Shown: piece after piece, positions 25,896 through 36,499 of the stretch
How the letters are laid out: every line of letters begins with the position of its first letter
Position numbering within the stretch: position 1 is the first letter of the stretch
Assembly (NCBI RefSeq): GCF_000524195.1
Contig: NW_020170445.1
Coordinates: 2,019-66,018, forward strand
DNA: 64,000 nt
Direction of reading: 5' to 3'
DNA from: Echinococcus granulosus
Lineage: Eukaryota; Platyhelminthes; Cestoda; Cyclophyllidea; Taeniidae
Program-made: the position numbers and the translations under genes
The notes under the pieces: model-generated
What the model saw: only the letters and a program-made list of their open reading frames with translations
The model's database searches: none
Told to the model about the DNA's origin: nothing

Positions 25896-26726
25896 TTAGT
25901 AATGCTGTACCCAGTCGCGGCGCCTCGATTGTTTTCTGTGGTCCTCCAAAGACTCATTCTTATGCCCGTGCTTCACCTTGCGAGTGCCTCGTACATAATC
26001 CATATCTCCATACCACTGTTGCTTCCTCAGGCTTCTGCTAAACTCCTTTATACCCTTAAAAACATTCTTCCGCAGTTCTTCCAGCTCTGGAGGTGGTGGT
26101 TTCTGTTGTGCCTGCTGTTGTTGCTGTTGCTGTTCGGGTGGCGGTTGACCTTGACCCTGTCCTTGTTGTGGTGGTGGCAGTGGCTGGTATTTTTGCTGCA
26201 CCCGTGATGGATGTTGATATGGTCCAGCGTCATAAGCGTCACCCCATGCTTGTTGACAGTCTTGACACCCTGGATGGCCATAATTCATGGGAGTAAAAAG
26301 TGATTTGCTACGTTTTGATCCCCTACTACTTCGCCTTGAACTCCTTCCATTTCGTTGAGCTCTCGGACCTCCAGGCCAAACGTAGTCATAGCAGCTGTCA
26401 TCACTGTCACTGTCGCTGCTGTCGCTAACCCGTCGTCCGCAACGATGTCGACACTCTTGATATCGATGGCATTGCGGTCTATGTTGATGCATTTGTCGAC
26501 ATTCTCGACTTCCACTATGTCGCATGGAAGTTCGCCGACACATATCACAATGGTCATAGCCGTGATTATGACACTGATTATGACCGTATCTTCGGTTCAT
26601 GCCATCGTGGTGTCCGTGTTGGTGCTGCGAATGGCCGTGCTGGCACCCTGATTGGCTACGAGGGTCGTCGCAATGTATTTTTTGGATGCGTTGGCCTCGA
26701 TGTCGACTGCAGATGTGCTGTGCCAT
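25896..26726 (-). CDS. Intronless His/Cys-rich orphan protein
   Basis: One uninterrupted frame of 276 codons from the first ATG at 26726; the frame opens 21 codons earlier but without an ATG. Residues 4-98 are a dense His/Cys/Arg cluster with many CxH, HxH and CxxC spacings (HNQCHNHGYDHCDMC, RPQCHRYQECRHRC), suggesting metal binding or disulphide cross-linking. Residues 101-112 are a Ser/Asp run, 124-142 are Arg/Ser-rich, 182-213 are Pro/Gln-rich with a polyQ tract, and 214-238 form an amphipathic helix (ELEELRKNVFKGIKEF). No signal peptide or known domain is visible. A TATA-like element (ATATAAG) lies about 36 nt upstream of the ATG. Composition recalls spermatid nuclear or eggshell structural proteins, but I infer no function. 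It could be an intronless retrocopy or a lineage-specific gene. Confidence 0.6.
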   Translation of the reverse strand: MAQHICSRHRGQRIQKIHCDDPRSQSGCQHGHSQHQHGHHDGMNRRYGHNQCHNHGYDHCDMCRRTSMRHSGSRECRQMHQHRPQCHRYQECRHRCGRRVSDSSDSDSDDSCYDYVWPGGPRAQRNGRSSRRSSRGSKRSKSLFTPMNYGHPGCQDCQQAWGDAYDAGPYQHPSRVQQKYQPLPPPQQGQGQGQPPPEQQQQQQQAQQKPPPPELEELRKNVFKGIKEFSRSLRKQQWYGDMDYVRGTRKVKHGHKNESLEDHRKQSRRRDWVQHY

Positions 26727-26826
26727 CCTAAGACTCCCAGAAGCAGTGAAGTCGAGCTTATATTGTGTGCTACTTATTGCCAATATCAATTAGTGTGGAT
26801 GAACCTATCATACCTCCTTCTAATTC

Positions 26827-26870
26827 ACTTACCTCCTCTTCGCTCGCTCACTCACTCACTCGCTCGCTCC
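26827..26870. repeat. CTCG/CTCA tetranucleotide repeat
   Basis: Short imperfect tandem repeat of CTCG and CTCA units in the 5' flank of the His/Cys-rich gene. Confidence 0.75.
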
Positions 26871-26947
26871 CTTTATGTGTGTGCAGACGCAATTGCGGAG
26901 TATTAAAGCAAATTCTGACAAATCAACTTCTTCTCCGAGATTGCTGA

Positions 26948-27650
26948 ATTTTCCTTCTTCTTCTTTTTTGAGTAAAGAAAAGTATTGGGTTAGTTAAATA
27001 GGCCAGATTGGTGATGAGAAAAATTGTGGTGGCATTTTTTCTGGAGAGATGGTGATGCAGAGCAAACTGTGGGAAAATATTCCGGAATGAGGAGCATCTT
27101 TAAAGCCATCTTTTTATCTGTAAAAATTACTGTGTGTTGGAAAAATAGCCCGCAGCAATTGATTTAATTTGGCATCGTAAAATTTGGGAGCGTTGAGTCC
27201 TTCCTCCCTTGTAAAGTGCCCCCATTAACGGTGGAGAAATGCTGGTTCCATACCCTCTGCCTCCCGATTGGTTTGTTACTCTAGGGCTTCCTTGAATTCA
27301 TCTTGACAGTTGTTTATTGTTGATATTAAACCGGATATGTTTATAAGTTTAAAAGCATACTGTCAGGCTACTTTGGATTGTAGAAAAAGGGACCCTTTAG
27401 ATTTCACTTGTTCGGAAACACAAGTTGTTGACATGAGGAGCCCAATAACAACTAGTGGCATAGTGACTTATAAAATGAGCGTTGAGTTCGGGGCGAATGG
27501 AAAGTCAAAGGCCATCCATGGCACTTCGCTAAAGTCTCAGTAAGGCAGATCGCAGCTATTCACCGTAGTTAGCCGCAATGCTCCGGAATGTCTCATGAAT
27601 AGGCAGCAGATATCATGGAAAAGAATGGTTCATATTTTGTTACACCTCTG
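26948..27650. other. Intergenic; no gene seen
   Basis: Only short frames. A plus-strand frame at 27310-27543 has an unremarkable composition and may be part of the adjoining decayed retroelement. Confidence 0.4.
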
Positions 27651-27850
27651 ACAACTGAAACGGTTCATTCTAGGTACTTTGGCATCAGTCAAAGAAATTC
27701 GTTCACCCACCTACCACCCTCAAACCGATGGGTAAGCGAAGGAACTTTTTGACACATTCAAGCGGGCGCTACTGCACAACTACAGGGTCGGGACAACTGC
27801 CAACATCCTAAAGAGCTACTTACTGAGTTGCAAGACGGTTTCATAAAAAA
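27651..27850 (+). pseudogene. Relic of a Ty3/gypsy-type integrase
   Basis: The plus-strand frame contains the typical end of a retrotransposon integrase core: the pattern SPTYHPQTDG, a stop codon in place of the usual Gln, then AKELFDTFKRALL and GTTANILKSYLLS. The His-Pro-Gln and (D/E)xFKRAL pattern is characteristic of gypsy-like elements. It is broken by the in-frame TAA at about 27729-27731 and by frame loss after 27850. No LTRs, primer-binding site, reverse transcriptase or gag could be recognised nearby, so this is an old fragment. Confidence 0.7.
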
Positions 27851-30800
27851 ACCGTAAATGGACTGCGAGTTGTGTTAGGTGGACAAGGCAAATGATTTAG
27901 GGCCAGAAAATGACTCTGAAGATCATTTACCAACATTGTAGTCAATGCCAATCTTTGGCGTCTACGCTGGCAACTGTTTCCTGGGTCACGGTAGCCGAAG
28001 TGCTACTCAGACTCGGACTCCTAGAGGAGGTTCTGAAAGCCACTTGCATCTGGGGCAAGCTAAAGAAGCAGCGTCAGTGTAACCTGTAGCCCTACCTGTC
28101 AACACACCACCAGAGACTTTCCTAATACCACCTCTGTCCCATTCCCGCCAGGGAGAATACTCAAGGTGGTAAGGATTTCAAAGATTATGGCTGCTGAGCG
28201 AGAGTCTGATTACACCAAGAGTCCGGTGTGCCAGTACTTGACTACTGGAGATGAAGAGCGGTCCTATTCTTCTTTTATTGGAGGTTAGTTCCGACCTTAT
28301 CAGCGTTCACTAACTCATTTAAAGTCCACCTGTCCGCGACACTGACCAGTCGGCGAACCGAAATGAGGGCGTGCAATTTTAGAACTTGACACCTGAATCT
28401 TGACTGCACCGTGATCCATCCAATTTTGACAGTTTTACAGTCTCTCAGGTCGTAAGCATTGCGCATTCTTCCCTTCAAACGTTCGTAGCGATACAAAGTG
28501 GTTCAAGTTAATCGGGAGAAAATCCGTCATTAAAAGCGCGACATTGTCAGAGCTAAATGGCAAAAGGAGTCGCATTAACAACTCCACACCTACACACTAC
28601 CAAGTGTATGGGAGCCTCTCAAAAGCCTTCCACGTGGTGCTCATTAATTAGAATGAGTGATGAAGACCCACTTGACAGGTGGTGATCGTCAAGTCGTCAT
28701 TCTGCGCCAAATTAAATGCTTTGGTGGTTTAAGCCTAGGAAGAAGGAAAAGGAAAAAGATAAAACCCTGAAACCAACAGCATAAAGACGTTGGAAATACC
28801 TCCAGAGGATTATGAGTTCAAGCTAACACCCATGTGTTTTGCCTTAAAGATAATAAATTAATCTACTCATTTTTAAGCAAATTTGCCCCCTTCCTCTGTG
28901 ATTTTATTTCATCCAACGTGACCGTAAACTGAGTGCTGGAAGGGATGTTTCAGTGCTTAAGGAAAAGGGCGAAAGAGGGGAAATTACCACCTCAGCCACA
29001 CTTGACCTATTGATTAGACTCTGATTCCAACTATGTAGTGCCGCTACCGGTCAAATGGGTCATTGCTCATGGCGTCTGGATGGTGGCGATGACCAGTTGT
29101 GTTGGCACTTCCTCTTCCATACAATATTCGCAACCACTTTCATTTTCATGTGACAGGTTTAGGCGCTCCTGTCTTGTCTAGCGTCTTAAACTTGTGTCAA
29201 CTTCACCACCGACCACCAATTCTACATATCGTTGAATTAAAGAAGCTCTAACTATATGTGCGCTTAATGACCTTATCCCTCTAGTGACCTGGCAATGGCC
29301 AAATGACTGCGACAACATGGCTACTTATTGTAGGCATGAGAGAAGCTCCCTAACCAATCGCACTCTCGTCTCTGCAACAGTCGATCATGGAAATTAAATT
29401 TAGAGGCGTTTAAATAAAAAAAACAATCATCTTAGATTGGCCGTCTTTTAAGGGCCCCAAAAGTTGTGTTATTTTCGATTACGGGCTAAAATCTTGCTTG
29501 AAGAGTGGAAATGAGCGGGTAGAACCGGCTCGTGCACGTTGATTTTACACCTTACCCAAAAAAAATGTACATTTCTAAAATAAAGTTAAGTTTTCTCGTT
29601 GTGAGGCGCCTTATGATCTTATATCGAGGAGTCAGATTAAATTTCTTGATAAAACTTCGTCTAATGTGCACATAAGATCCAGCATCATCTTTGGCGTTTG
29701 TAGTTCCTATCGATGACAGGAGTTCATCCTTTAAGACCACGACAACCGTACTAACTACGCCAACCACACCAGACTTTAATAACACCACAACAAACCAAAC
29801 ACTAAACCAGCACTCGATCCATGTCCTAAAGAGTAAAAAAAACCTAAAAACGAGACAACAATATGTGATAAACTTAAAATGCCAACCAACGCTTGCCATC
29901 TAATTCTCTGCACGCAGTAATCGCACAACAAATAAATAACCAACAAAAGTTAAATCAAGCACAAAAAACGTACTACGATATGCCATGCACCTAATTTACT
30001 TCTTGTTTAAAAACGCCGCCTCCTAAGGGTAAACTAAACCCAATTTAAAAATACATCAACCAACTATTTCTTTTCTTTCCGTTTTTTTTTGGCCTCTACT
30101 CTTACTGTGCACAAATCTACGTTGAGGCTGAGGACTGGCTGCATTGAGTCCATTTGCTGGGTCGTTTGGGGAGGCATAATCGCCACATAATCTCGTATCT
30201 ATCCGCTAGGAGTTGTCTTAAAGACTTCGACTTCTAGAAGCTCTTCTTGTGGTCTATTTAAATTATATTGCTATTAGAAAATAACCGCGGTATACTTCCC
30301 ATGATGACTTTAAATTTGAGCAAGAATAAAACGCCTACTTAATTTTTGCAGTAGCCAGTCTTAGTTTTTCGCCATTTCTTGTTTCTTGAATTGGCAAATG
30401 TATGATGAGGGCGTCAAAATCAGGCAATCTGCTTCAATAATCGAGCCATTTCGCATCCACTTCACACAAATCGTAGCATGCGAGTAGACATGTCAAAACA
30501 AGCATAATTCAGCAATATTGTACAATAGTGATATAAAAAATATCAAAGAAGCTAAGCTTACACAGAATTGGAACAATCTTATGACTCCTAGTTATTTACT
30601 TTGGAAGTCTACAACAGCGTTTTTATTATCGTCCAGAGCTAAAGCATACCCTCATAAGCCCTGTTTAGTCCTCGTTTTAATCCGTTCTGCCAGGAGGGGC
30701 GCTACTTTGCGCCAGTCATCAAAACATGAGTGAAGGGAGATTAGCAGGGAGGTGGAAGGGGAGATTAAACGGCAATTACTGAGTGCACTAGTTGCCAGTG

Positions 30801-32316
30801 TTGTAATTTGCAAAGCGCACTACAAAATATTCATTTGAGCTAAAGGCTGTACCCTAAGGAGCATATGCCAACCCTCCAAACGGTTATATGAGGTGATCTG
30901 TGTAAACTAGTGACCTTACTTCATTAGTGACAGCTAAAAATGGCTCGAGATTGGTGATTTTGCGGATTTTACCCATTCTTACCGGGTGCGTCACTACTTC
31001 GGTACTTTGGAGGTGTATGTCAGATGTCAGCCCTCCATGATCTCATGCAGAGGTGTAAGGGGGAGGTTTATTTGTTGGCTTACTTAGCAAATCTCCAAAG
31101 CGGAGATGTGGGACTTGAATCCCATAAGCTCATTCCGTGTTTTGTTTATCTTAGTCTCTACATTTTAAAGCTTATTACCTCCAATTAGATGCTCCATACT
31201 TATTACCTTTTCTGTGGAATCTACTGCCCAAGCTGATAATTTTAAAAAGGAAGCACAAAAAAAAACGATTTATTTAGGTGCTGGAGTTGAGGTGTCTTCT
31301 TCATGATTAAGTGGACCTGTGCCTCCATTTCACTGCTTTAGTCGCTCAAATGTCTCAGCTAGGTACTTCGAGTGCCATGTCATACACCAATCAGCGTCAC
31401 GCATCTGCACACACGAACATTGATGGTCAACATGGTGAGAGTCTGCTCTGATTGGTCAAGACGCAGAGACCTCCTGGGCCTTCATTTAATCCAGGTGCCT
31501 AGGCTTACTGCGAGGGTTTTTTAGTGATTAATATACGTCGAATAGTTGACTAATAATGATGTGATACAGAGGAGAATTGCAGAGCTTTGTTGAAAAAAAA
31601 AAAACACTGAATGGGAGCTCAAAAACTAGCTAGCCAATGAGAATGGAGTCAGTCGAAACCGAGAGGTTACTTTCAATTTATGGAGAAAAATGGCGTTTAC
31701 GTGCCTAGGCTTTGGTAAAAAGCATCAGCAATAGCTTGAGTTAGTCTTTAGATAGAAATAATATAGCTGATTGAGCACATGCTACTTTTATTCTATAAGC
31801 CGCATCTCCAAAGCCACATTTTCGCCTGAGAATTTTTATTTAATTCCTTTTTTCTTGCTTTTTTTATTAAGATTTTACCATCCTTTTAAAAGCGCATACC
31901 TTACTGAATAGCTGCATGTTCGGGACTTTAAAGTGGCTAGGACTGCGAATGGCATATGCTTCTTAGCTCCAAACTCACTAGATTGTGTCCTTTTACGCTC
32001 ACCTTCCCATCGTCTGCAAGACTAACTTTCCTGGTGGGGTCTCTTGATGGAGGAAAGAAACCTTTAACTTAAAAATCCACGTCGACGTAGTAAATTTGGC
32101 ATTTACGTCCCTTCACAAAATGAAAACAAATTTGTTTGGTGCATCATTACTTTAATCAGGCTCACCTGCCAGTGAATGAGTCTCTACCACGAGGTGAAAA
32201 GACGCAAAATAAATGGCAGCAAATGGCGGCTCTAGAGTAGCAGAATTTAAGGCTAGAAGAAAAGTGCCAAACAAATGGTCCATTATCAACAGTCTACCAG
32301 GGGCTGACTGGGCAAA
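27851..32316. other. Intergenic, possibly with more decayed repeat DNA
   Basis: The first 400 bases may continue the decayed retroelement, but the translation is too degraded to assign. The rest holds short frames only. Motifs of the CCAATCA type occur at 31387 and 31449. I see no gene. Confidence 0.4.
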
Positions 32317-34035
32317 CTACATCAGATCAGCCAGTTCTTGCAGACCTTCACGGTAGCGTGGATCATTTGCGCGCTGCTTGTTGTGTAGTGGAATGGTAAT
32401 TTGTGAACGTGGATTTTTTTCCGGTTTGCTCGCGTACATCTTGTGCATCTTGGAGGGCCCCTTAGTATGCTTGCGGCTTCGGCTATCTCTGTAGCCTGGA
32501 TAGCTGGCTGCACCTGACCATATCACTGATCTCCTGGATGCGCTTTTCACCTCGATTGGAGATTTGGCGTGTTTTCTAACCCTTACATCATAATGATGGG
32601 ATTTTGTATAGATACCAGCCCCATCTTTGGAGTGTTGACGATCTGTACCTAAAGGGAATCATTAAAACTTGAGCAGAACGGCCTCAATGGTAAAGTTGGG
32701 GGAGGCGAAGCTTTAGAAGCAATCCGCGACATTGTTTTTCTCAAATCAGGGAAATAATAACCAGGTTATTTGCATTCCTGGCTTAAAATATTATAAAGAA
32801 TACTTTTACTTTTTAATAAATGAGTACATAAAACCAAAGTCTATTGAATTTGGGGCAAATTTCGTCACCTTTTCACTGTACTAATAAATTTTTTTATACG
32901 CTAGGTGGTTTTAGTGATCAGGCGCTTGCTAAACCGGGAGCCTCAATCGCCACAATCTGTACTTCTGTCTTGGCGGCACCGCCCAAAGGAGAGGATTGTA
33001 ACCGTCCAGGCCTTCAACATCCCAGCGCTAGGCCGCCTTCTACGGTGAATATACCTGCTTCCACGAGTCGCCTAAAAGACCCAACGTTACCTTCCACATT
33101 CTTGCCCGACATCCGTCAGTTCAGCGAAAGTCACCATCAATTCTCAAAATTATCCAGTAATGTGTTCAAAAAAAATGGACAGGAAAGTCAAAAATTATAA
33201 AAACTTGAATTAAACAAACAAATTACAATTTGGCGCATTTTTAACCCCTTTTTTTTAGTAAGGAAAGTTCTAAATCCTATCAGAAATCTGGTCGAGCCTT
33301 GGCACCGCGGCCAAGAAATACTTAATTAAAGTCAGCTTTTCTGCAATTGAAATGTAAAGTTTTCCTGGTTTAAAACAAATTTTTAAGAGTTTTTTTCTCT
33401 TTTCACAATTGAATGAGTCTAAAATTGGCGATTAATTCCTCGTCGAGCACTATTCCAAGCCTTTTGGTGAGCTAAAGTACCTACTTGGATGCTCGAGTTC
33501 GCTTAAAGTGCTATCAAATAAAAAATTAATTTTCCTTAAAAAATAGTAATTTTTCCCTTCGGCAACGGTAAAGATGTAAGTTAAGCAACAGGAGGCACGC
33601 TGGACATTAAAGTTCCACTCTGGCATAGATTCAGCAAGTAGGCGAACATCAACGCCGACAAAACGGACAAGAGGTACGCCGGAGTGGAACAAAGGTGAAA
33701 TTTTTTGAAGGGATTAGTCAGTCATCCAGGATTTTATGAAAAAATAGGCAGGAAGGTTAAACCGAGTAACAACCTTAGGGATTAAAAATGCGGTGGAGAT
33801 GGCGGAGTGTAAAAGGTGAAATTAAATGCAAATTTCAAGGTTTTTTTTAAGGAAAAAATATTTTTTACATAGATAATACTTACGTGCTTGAATGGTCAAG
33901 ACGAAACAAATGAGAGCAAACAGAAGAAGGAGGTTGTGGATCTGCTAGGAGGAAAAAGGGGGGAAGAATTGACCGTTACTCCGCATAACTTTCTTGCAGA
34001 GGTGACAGTGTCAACACTGGTGAACTTACCGACAT
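32317..34035 (-). CDS. Small secreted protein, paralogue A
   Basis: Three exons: 34030-34035 (only ATG TCG), 33884-33944 and 32317-32648, giving 132 residues. Exon 2 encodes a classic signal-peptide core (LLLLFALICFVLTIQA), cleaved probably after the final Ala. The mature part is strongly basic, then carries WSGAASYPGYRD and ends in LHNKQRAN followed by DPRYREGLQEL and ADLM. Both C-terminal motifs are nearly identical in the neighbour at 34923-36101, which shares the same three-exon plan and phases (0, then 1). The conserved C-terminus is helical and basic. There are no cysteine pairs for a disulphide fold. A secreted effector, a structural protein or a peptide precursor are all possible; I recognise no family. 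The intron between exons 2 and 3 is about 1.24 kb and holds an 80-codon minus frame (33450-33692) that I do not include. Confidence 0.72.
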
Positions 34036-34073
34036 CTCAAAAGGTAAGACGGAGGGCTGCTTAAGTCCTGCGT

Positions 34074-34129
34074 TCTTTTATGCTCTACACCGAATTTTAA
34101 TTTGATCAGAAAACGTGGCACCTCATTGG
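34074..34129 (-). promoter_or_regulatory. TATA and CCAAT boxes of paralogue A
   Basis: On the minus strand a CATAAAAGA box (34074-34082) lies with its first base 47 nt upstream of the ATG, and an inverted-on-plus CCAATGAG box sits at 34122-34129. The same pair of elements precedes paralogue B. Confidence 0.65.
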
Positions 34130-34922
34130 TAGCGAGAAGCAAACACCTGAGAGCTCGCGACGTCGCTAGTATTCGCGCGCCTCGTTGCAATGAGTGTGAT
34201 GGAGTGAAAAGCTAGTTGCAACGACTGCTTAACAGAGAGGCCTCTTCTCCCTCCACCAATATCGTGTGAATACGTCTTCCATTAAAACCACGTCCACTCT
34301 TGAAAGATCCTCCGAATCAGGTGGACCGAGAGCAAGAATAAGGTGATCGAAGGAGAGCTAATCGTGTTATCGCGTGAGTCCAGAACGATTTAGAAGATGC
34401 GTTTGCCGTGAAACATGGTTTGCCTCTTCGATTCCTCTCGCAAATAATTTTTTCCCCAGTGGAACCTTTTAGCCTCCCATGACACCTGCAGTCTGTATTT
34501 TTGCCAATATGTAGTCTGCGAATTCATCTAAGCTTCTCCGATTCTCTTTATCTAACCACCTCAAATCACTAGTAGCCTTTCTAGGTCAGTGGAAGGGGAC
34601 CGCAGCTAACGCCCCCGCATGTAGTGACTAAGAGCTTATCTGTGTGCCCTCCTATGTCGCCAACAGCTTGACCTTCAAGCTATCCTGTAAGTTTGGAAAA
34701 GAATGAGTTAAGGGTTTAGAACTTATCTACTTTGAAATCTTCTCAGTGCTGAAAACGCAGTATTAAGTCCCCTATGTCGTAATAATACTGAGAATTAAAT
34801 CAGCAACCCACTACTCACGAGAAAAAGCAGTAATTTTTTTAAAGGCAGTTGTTAATTGTAGTGATGACTAGATTCAAACGTGAGAACAACATAAAAGTAG
34901 TCAAGCACGATACACCAAGTCA

Positions 34923-36101
34923 TTACATGAGATCGCGCAATTCTTGGAGGCCCTCGCGGTAGCGTGGATCGCTAGCCCGTTGTTTGTTGTGCAGTGCCAC
35001 AGGTCTAACCCGAGGCGAGGGCGTTATGACACCCCTTCTAGACAAGTAGGTTCGAGGAGGAACGGCTGGTCTACGTGCTGACTCTCTTTGGGGATGTCTG
35101 TAGCCAGGATAGCTAGATCTACCACTCCACATCACCTTCCTGCTGCGATTTTCACCAGCAGCTCCAATCAGTACTGTTCTACTTTTGTCTCTGTCATCCT
35201 TGTCATCATGATCGTCGTCAAAGTCGTCGTAGTCATCGTCGTCATGATCGTCATGATCGTGGTGGTGATCCCTATCATCATCGTCATCGTCGTCATGACG
35301 CCAGCGATATCCTAAATGGATTCATTAGAACAAAAGCGGGTCGATTTTTGCAGTAGCTAGAATAAAACAAACCCATTTGATTAAAGAAATAAGATATAAT
35401 CTGGAAATTAGTTTTTAGGTACTTTAATTGACAGCCTCAATTTACTAACCAAATTTTTGTTGGTATTCCGCAAACAATAAAATTTAAAAGTGAACGGAAA
35501 TAAAAGAGAACCCATTGGTAGGTTTTTCCGCCAAGAATGATCACTCTCCCTTGAAAGCTCTAAAAAATCTTATAATTTCCTCCTTAATTGTCAACAGTGA
35601 CCTCAAGATCGTAGACAAGCGATATTGGCAGCCTTTTTGAGCACCTTTACCGATGTTTAAAAGAATTTGTGATAGTGGTGCATAAATGACGGAATTCTTT
35701 AAATAGGCCGGTCAAAACCGCCTATCCTTTCTGGATTCTCGTCCCCAAGACGCATTCACGGCTACCCCAACTAGTTCTTGCGTAACTCAGCCTGGGTTTT
35801 GGTCCTCAATTGAGGGCCCACCGAGTCAAACATTGCGAGACACTATTCAGTGATGCCTCAAGATCAAATGACCTTAAAATTTAGAAGGAAGACTGCACAA
35901 ATCTTAGAGAAAAAGTGAAAGATATTTTAGCCAATTTCACTTACCGCTGTGGTGAGCGAAGGCCGTGGACACCAAGACGACCAGGAGGAGGAGTTTGCAG
36001 ATCTAACAAGGAAATGCCAGTACACCTTTATTATCCCACATATTTCGAAGGGAGACCCTTCTCAAACCCAGCAGTGTCAACCCTACGTGACTTACCGACA
36101 T
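34923..36101 (-). CDS. Small secreted protein with Asp/His-rich stretch, paralogue B
   Basis: Three exons: 36096-36101 (only ATG TCG), 35945-36002 and 34923-35311, giving 150 residues. Exon 2 encodes a signal peptide (LLLLVVLVSTAFA) with likely cleavage after AFA. The mature N-terminus is HHSGYRWRHDD and runs into about 35 residues that are almost all Asp and His with a few Tyr, Phe and Lys, a probable divalent-metal-binding or calcium-binding stretch that paralogue A lacks. It is followed by WSGRSSYPGYRH, a basic Pro/Arg-rich segment and the conserved tail LHNKQRAS, DPRYREGLQEL, RDLM. The Asp/His run is encoded by an imperfect GAT/GAC/CAT repeat, so its length may vary between individuals. 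Family unknown. An alternative first exon may exist at 36431-36436. Confidence 0.74.
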
Positions 36102-36139
36102 CGCTACTAGGTGATATGCTGGACGATCGAATCGCGCGG

Positions 36140-36178
36140 TCTTTTATACACGACGCCGAGGCTCTGATATCTCATTGG
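36140..36178 (-). promoter_or_regulatory. TATA and CCAAT boxes of paralogue B
   Basis: TATAAAAGA on the minus strand at 36140-36148 begins 47 nt upstream of the ATG, and CCAATGAG lies at 36171-36178. The TATA spacing is identical to that of paralogue A. Confidence 0.7.
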
Positions 36179-36430
36179 TTGTAATACCTAAACAACCGAG
36201 CACCCACACTATCACCGGATCTCACGCGCGTGCGCGCCTTTGTAGATCACCGAGCCCGACATACCTAGTCAGATGAGCTTCCACTTTTTTCTAGGAAAAA
36301 GATTTGGACTTTTGGTCCACTACCACCATGAGGACTTTGCTTTCCGTTTCACCTCACAAACATTTAGCTCCCGTAACATTACTTTATAGCGAGATAAACA
36401 TGGGGTAATTTCGCGAAAGATTTAACTTAC

Positions 36431-36483
36431 CCGCATGGTGAACCTGAAATTGTCGATTAGCCGAATCGGTTGCGCCTTTTATA
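36431..36483 (-). promoter_or_regulatory. Third TATA promoter with two-codon first exon
   Basis: On the minus strand TATAAAAGG (36475-36483) starts exactly 47 nt upstream of an ATG at 36436, which is followed by CGG and a perfect GTAAGT donor. This repeats the plan of paralogues A and B (ATG TCG, then GTAAGT). Splicing to paralogue B exon 2 would be in frame and replace Met-Ser by Met-Arg before the signal peptide. It is either an alternative promoter of B or the remaining start of a third, lost paralogue. No CCAATGAG box was seen here. Confidence 0.5.
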
Positions 36484-36499
36484 CAGTCATATATACAGT

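Noticed and set aside
26093..26651. Plus-strand Val/Ser-rich and Leu-rich frames opposite the His/Cys-rich gene
   Set aside because: These are complementary shadows of His, Gln and Asp codons on the minus strand and have no independent support.
31060..31140. Possible tRNA gene (B-box-like GGACTTGAATCCC)
   Set aside because: No matching A box at the right distance and no cloverleaf could be drawn.
33450..33692. Extra exon in the long intron of secreted paralogue A
   Set aside because: Paralogue B has no counterpart, and including it would break the phase-1 join that both genes share.
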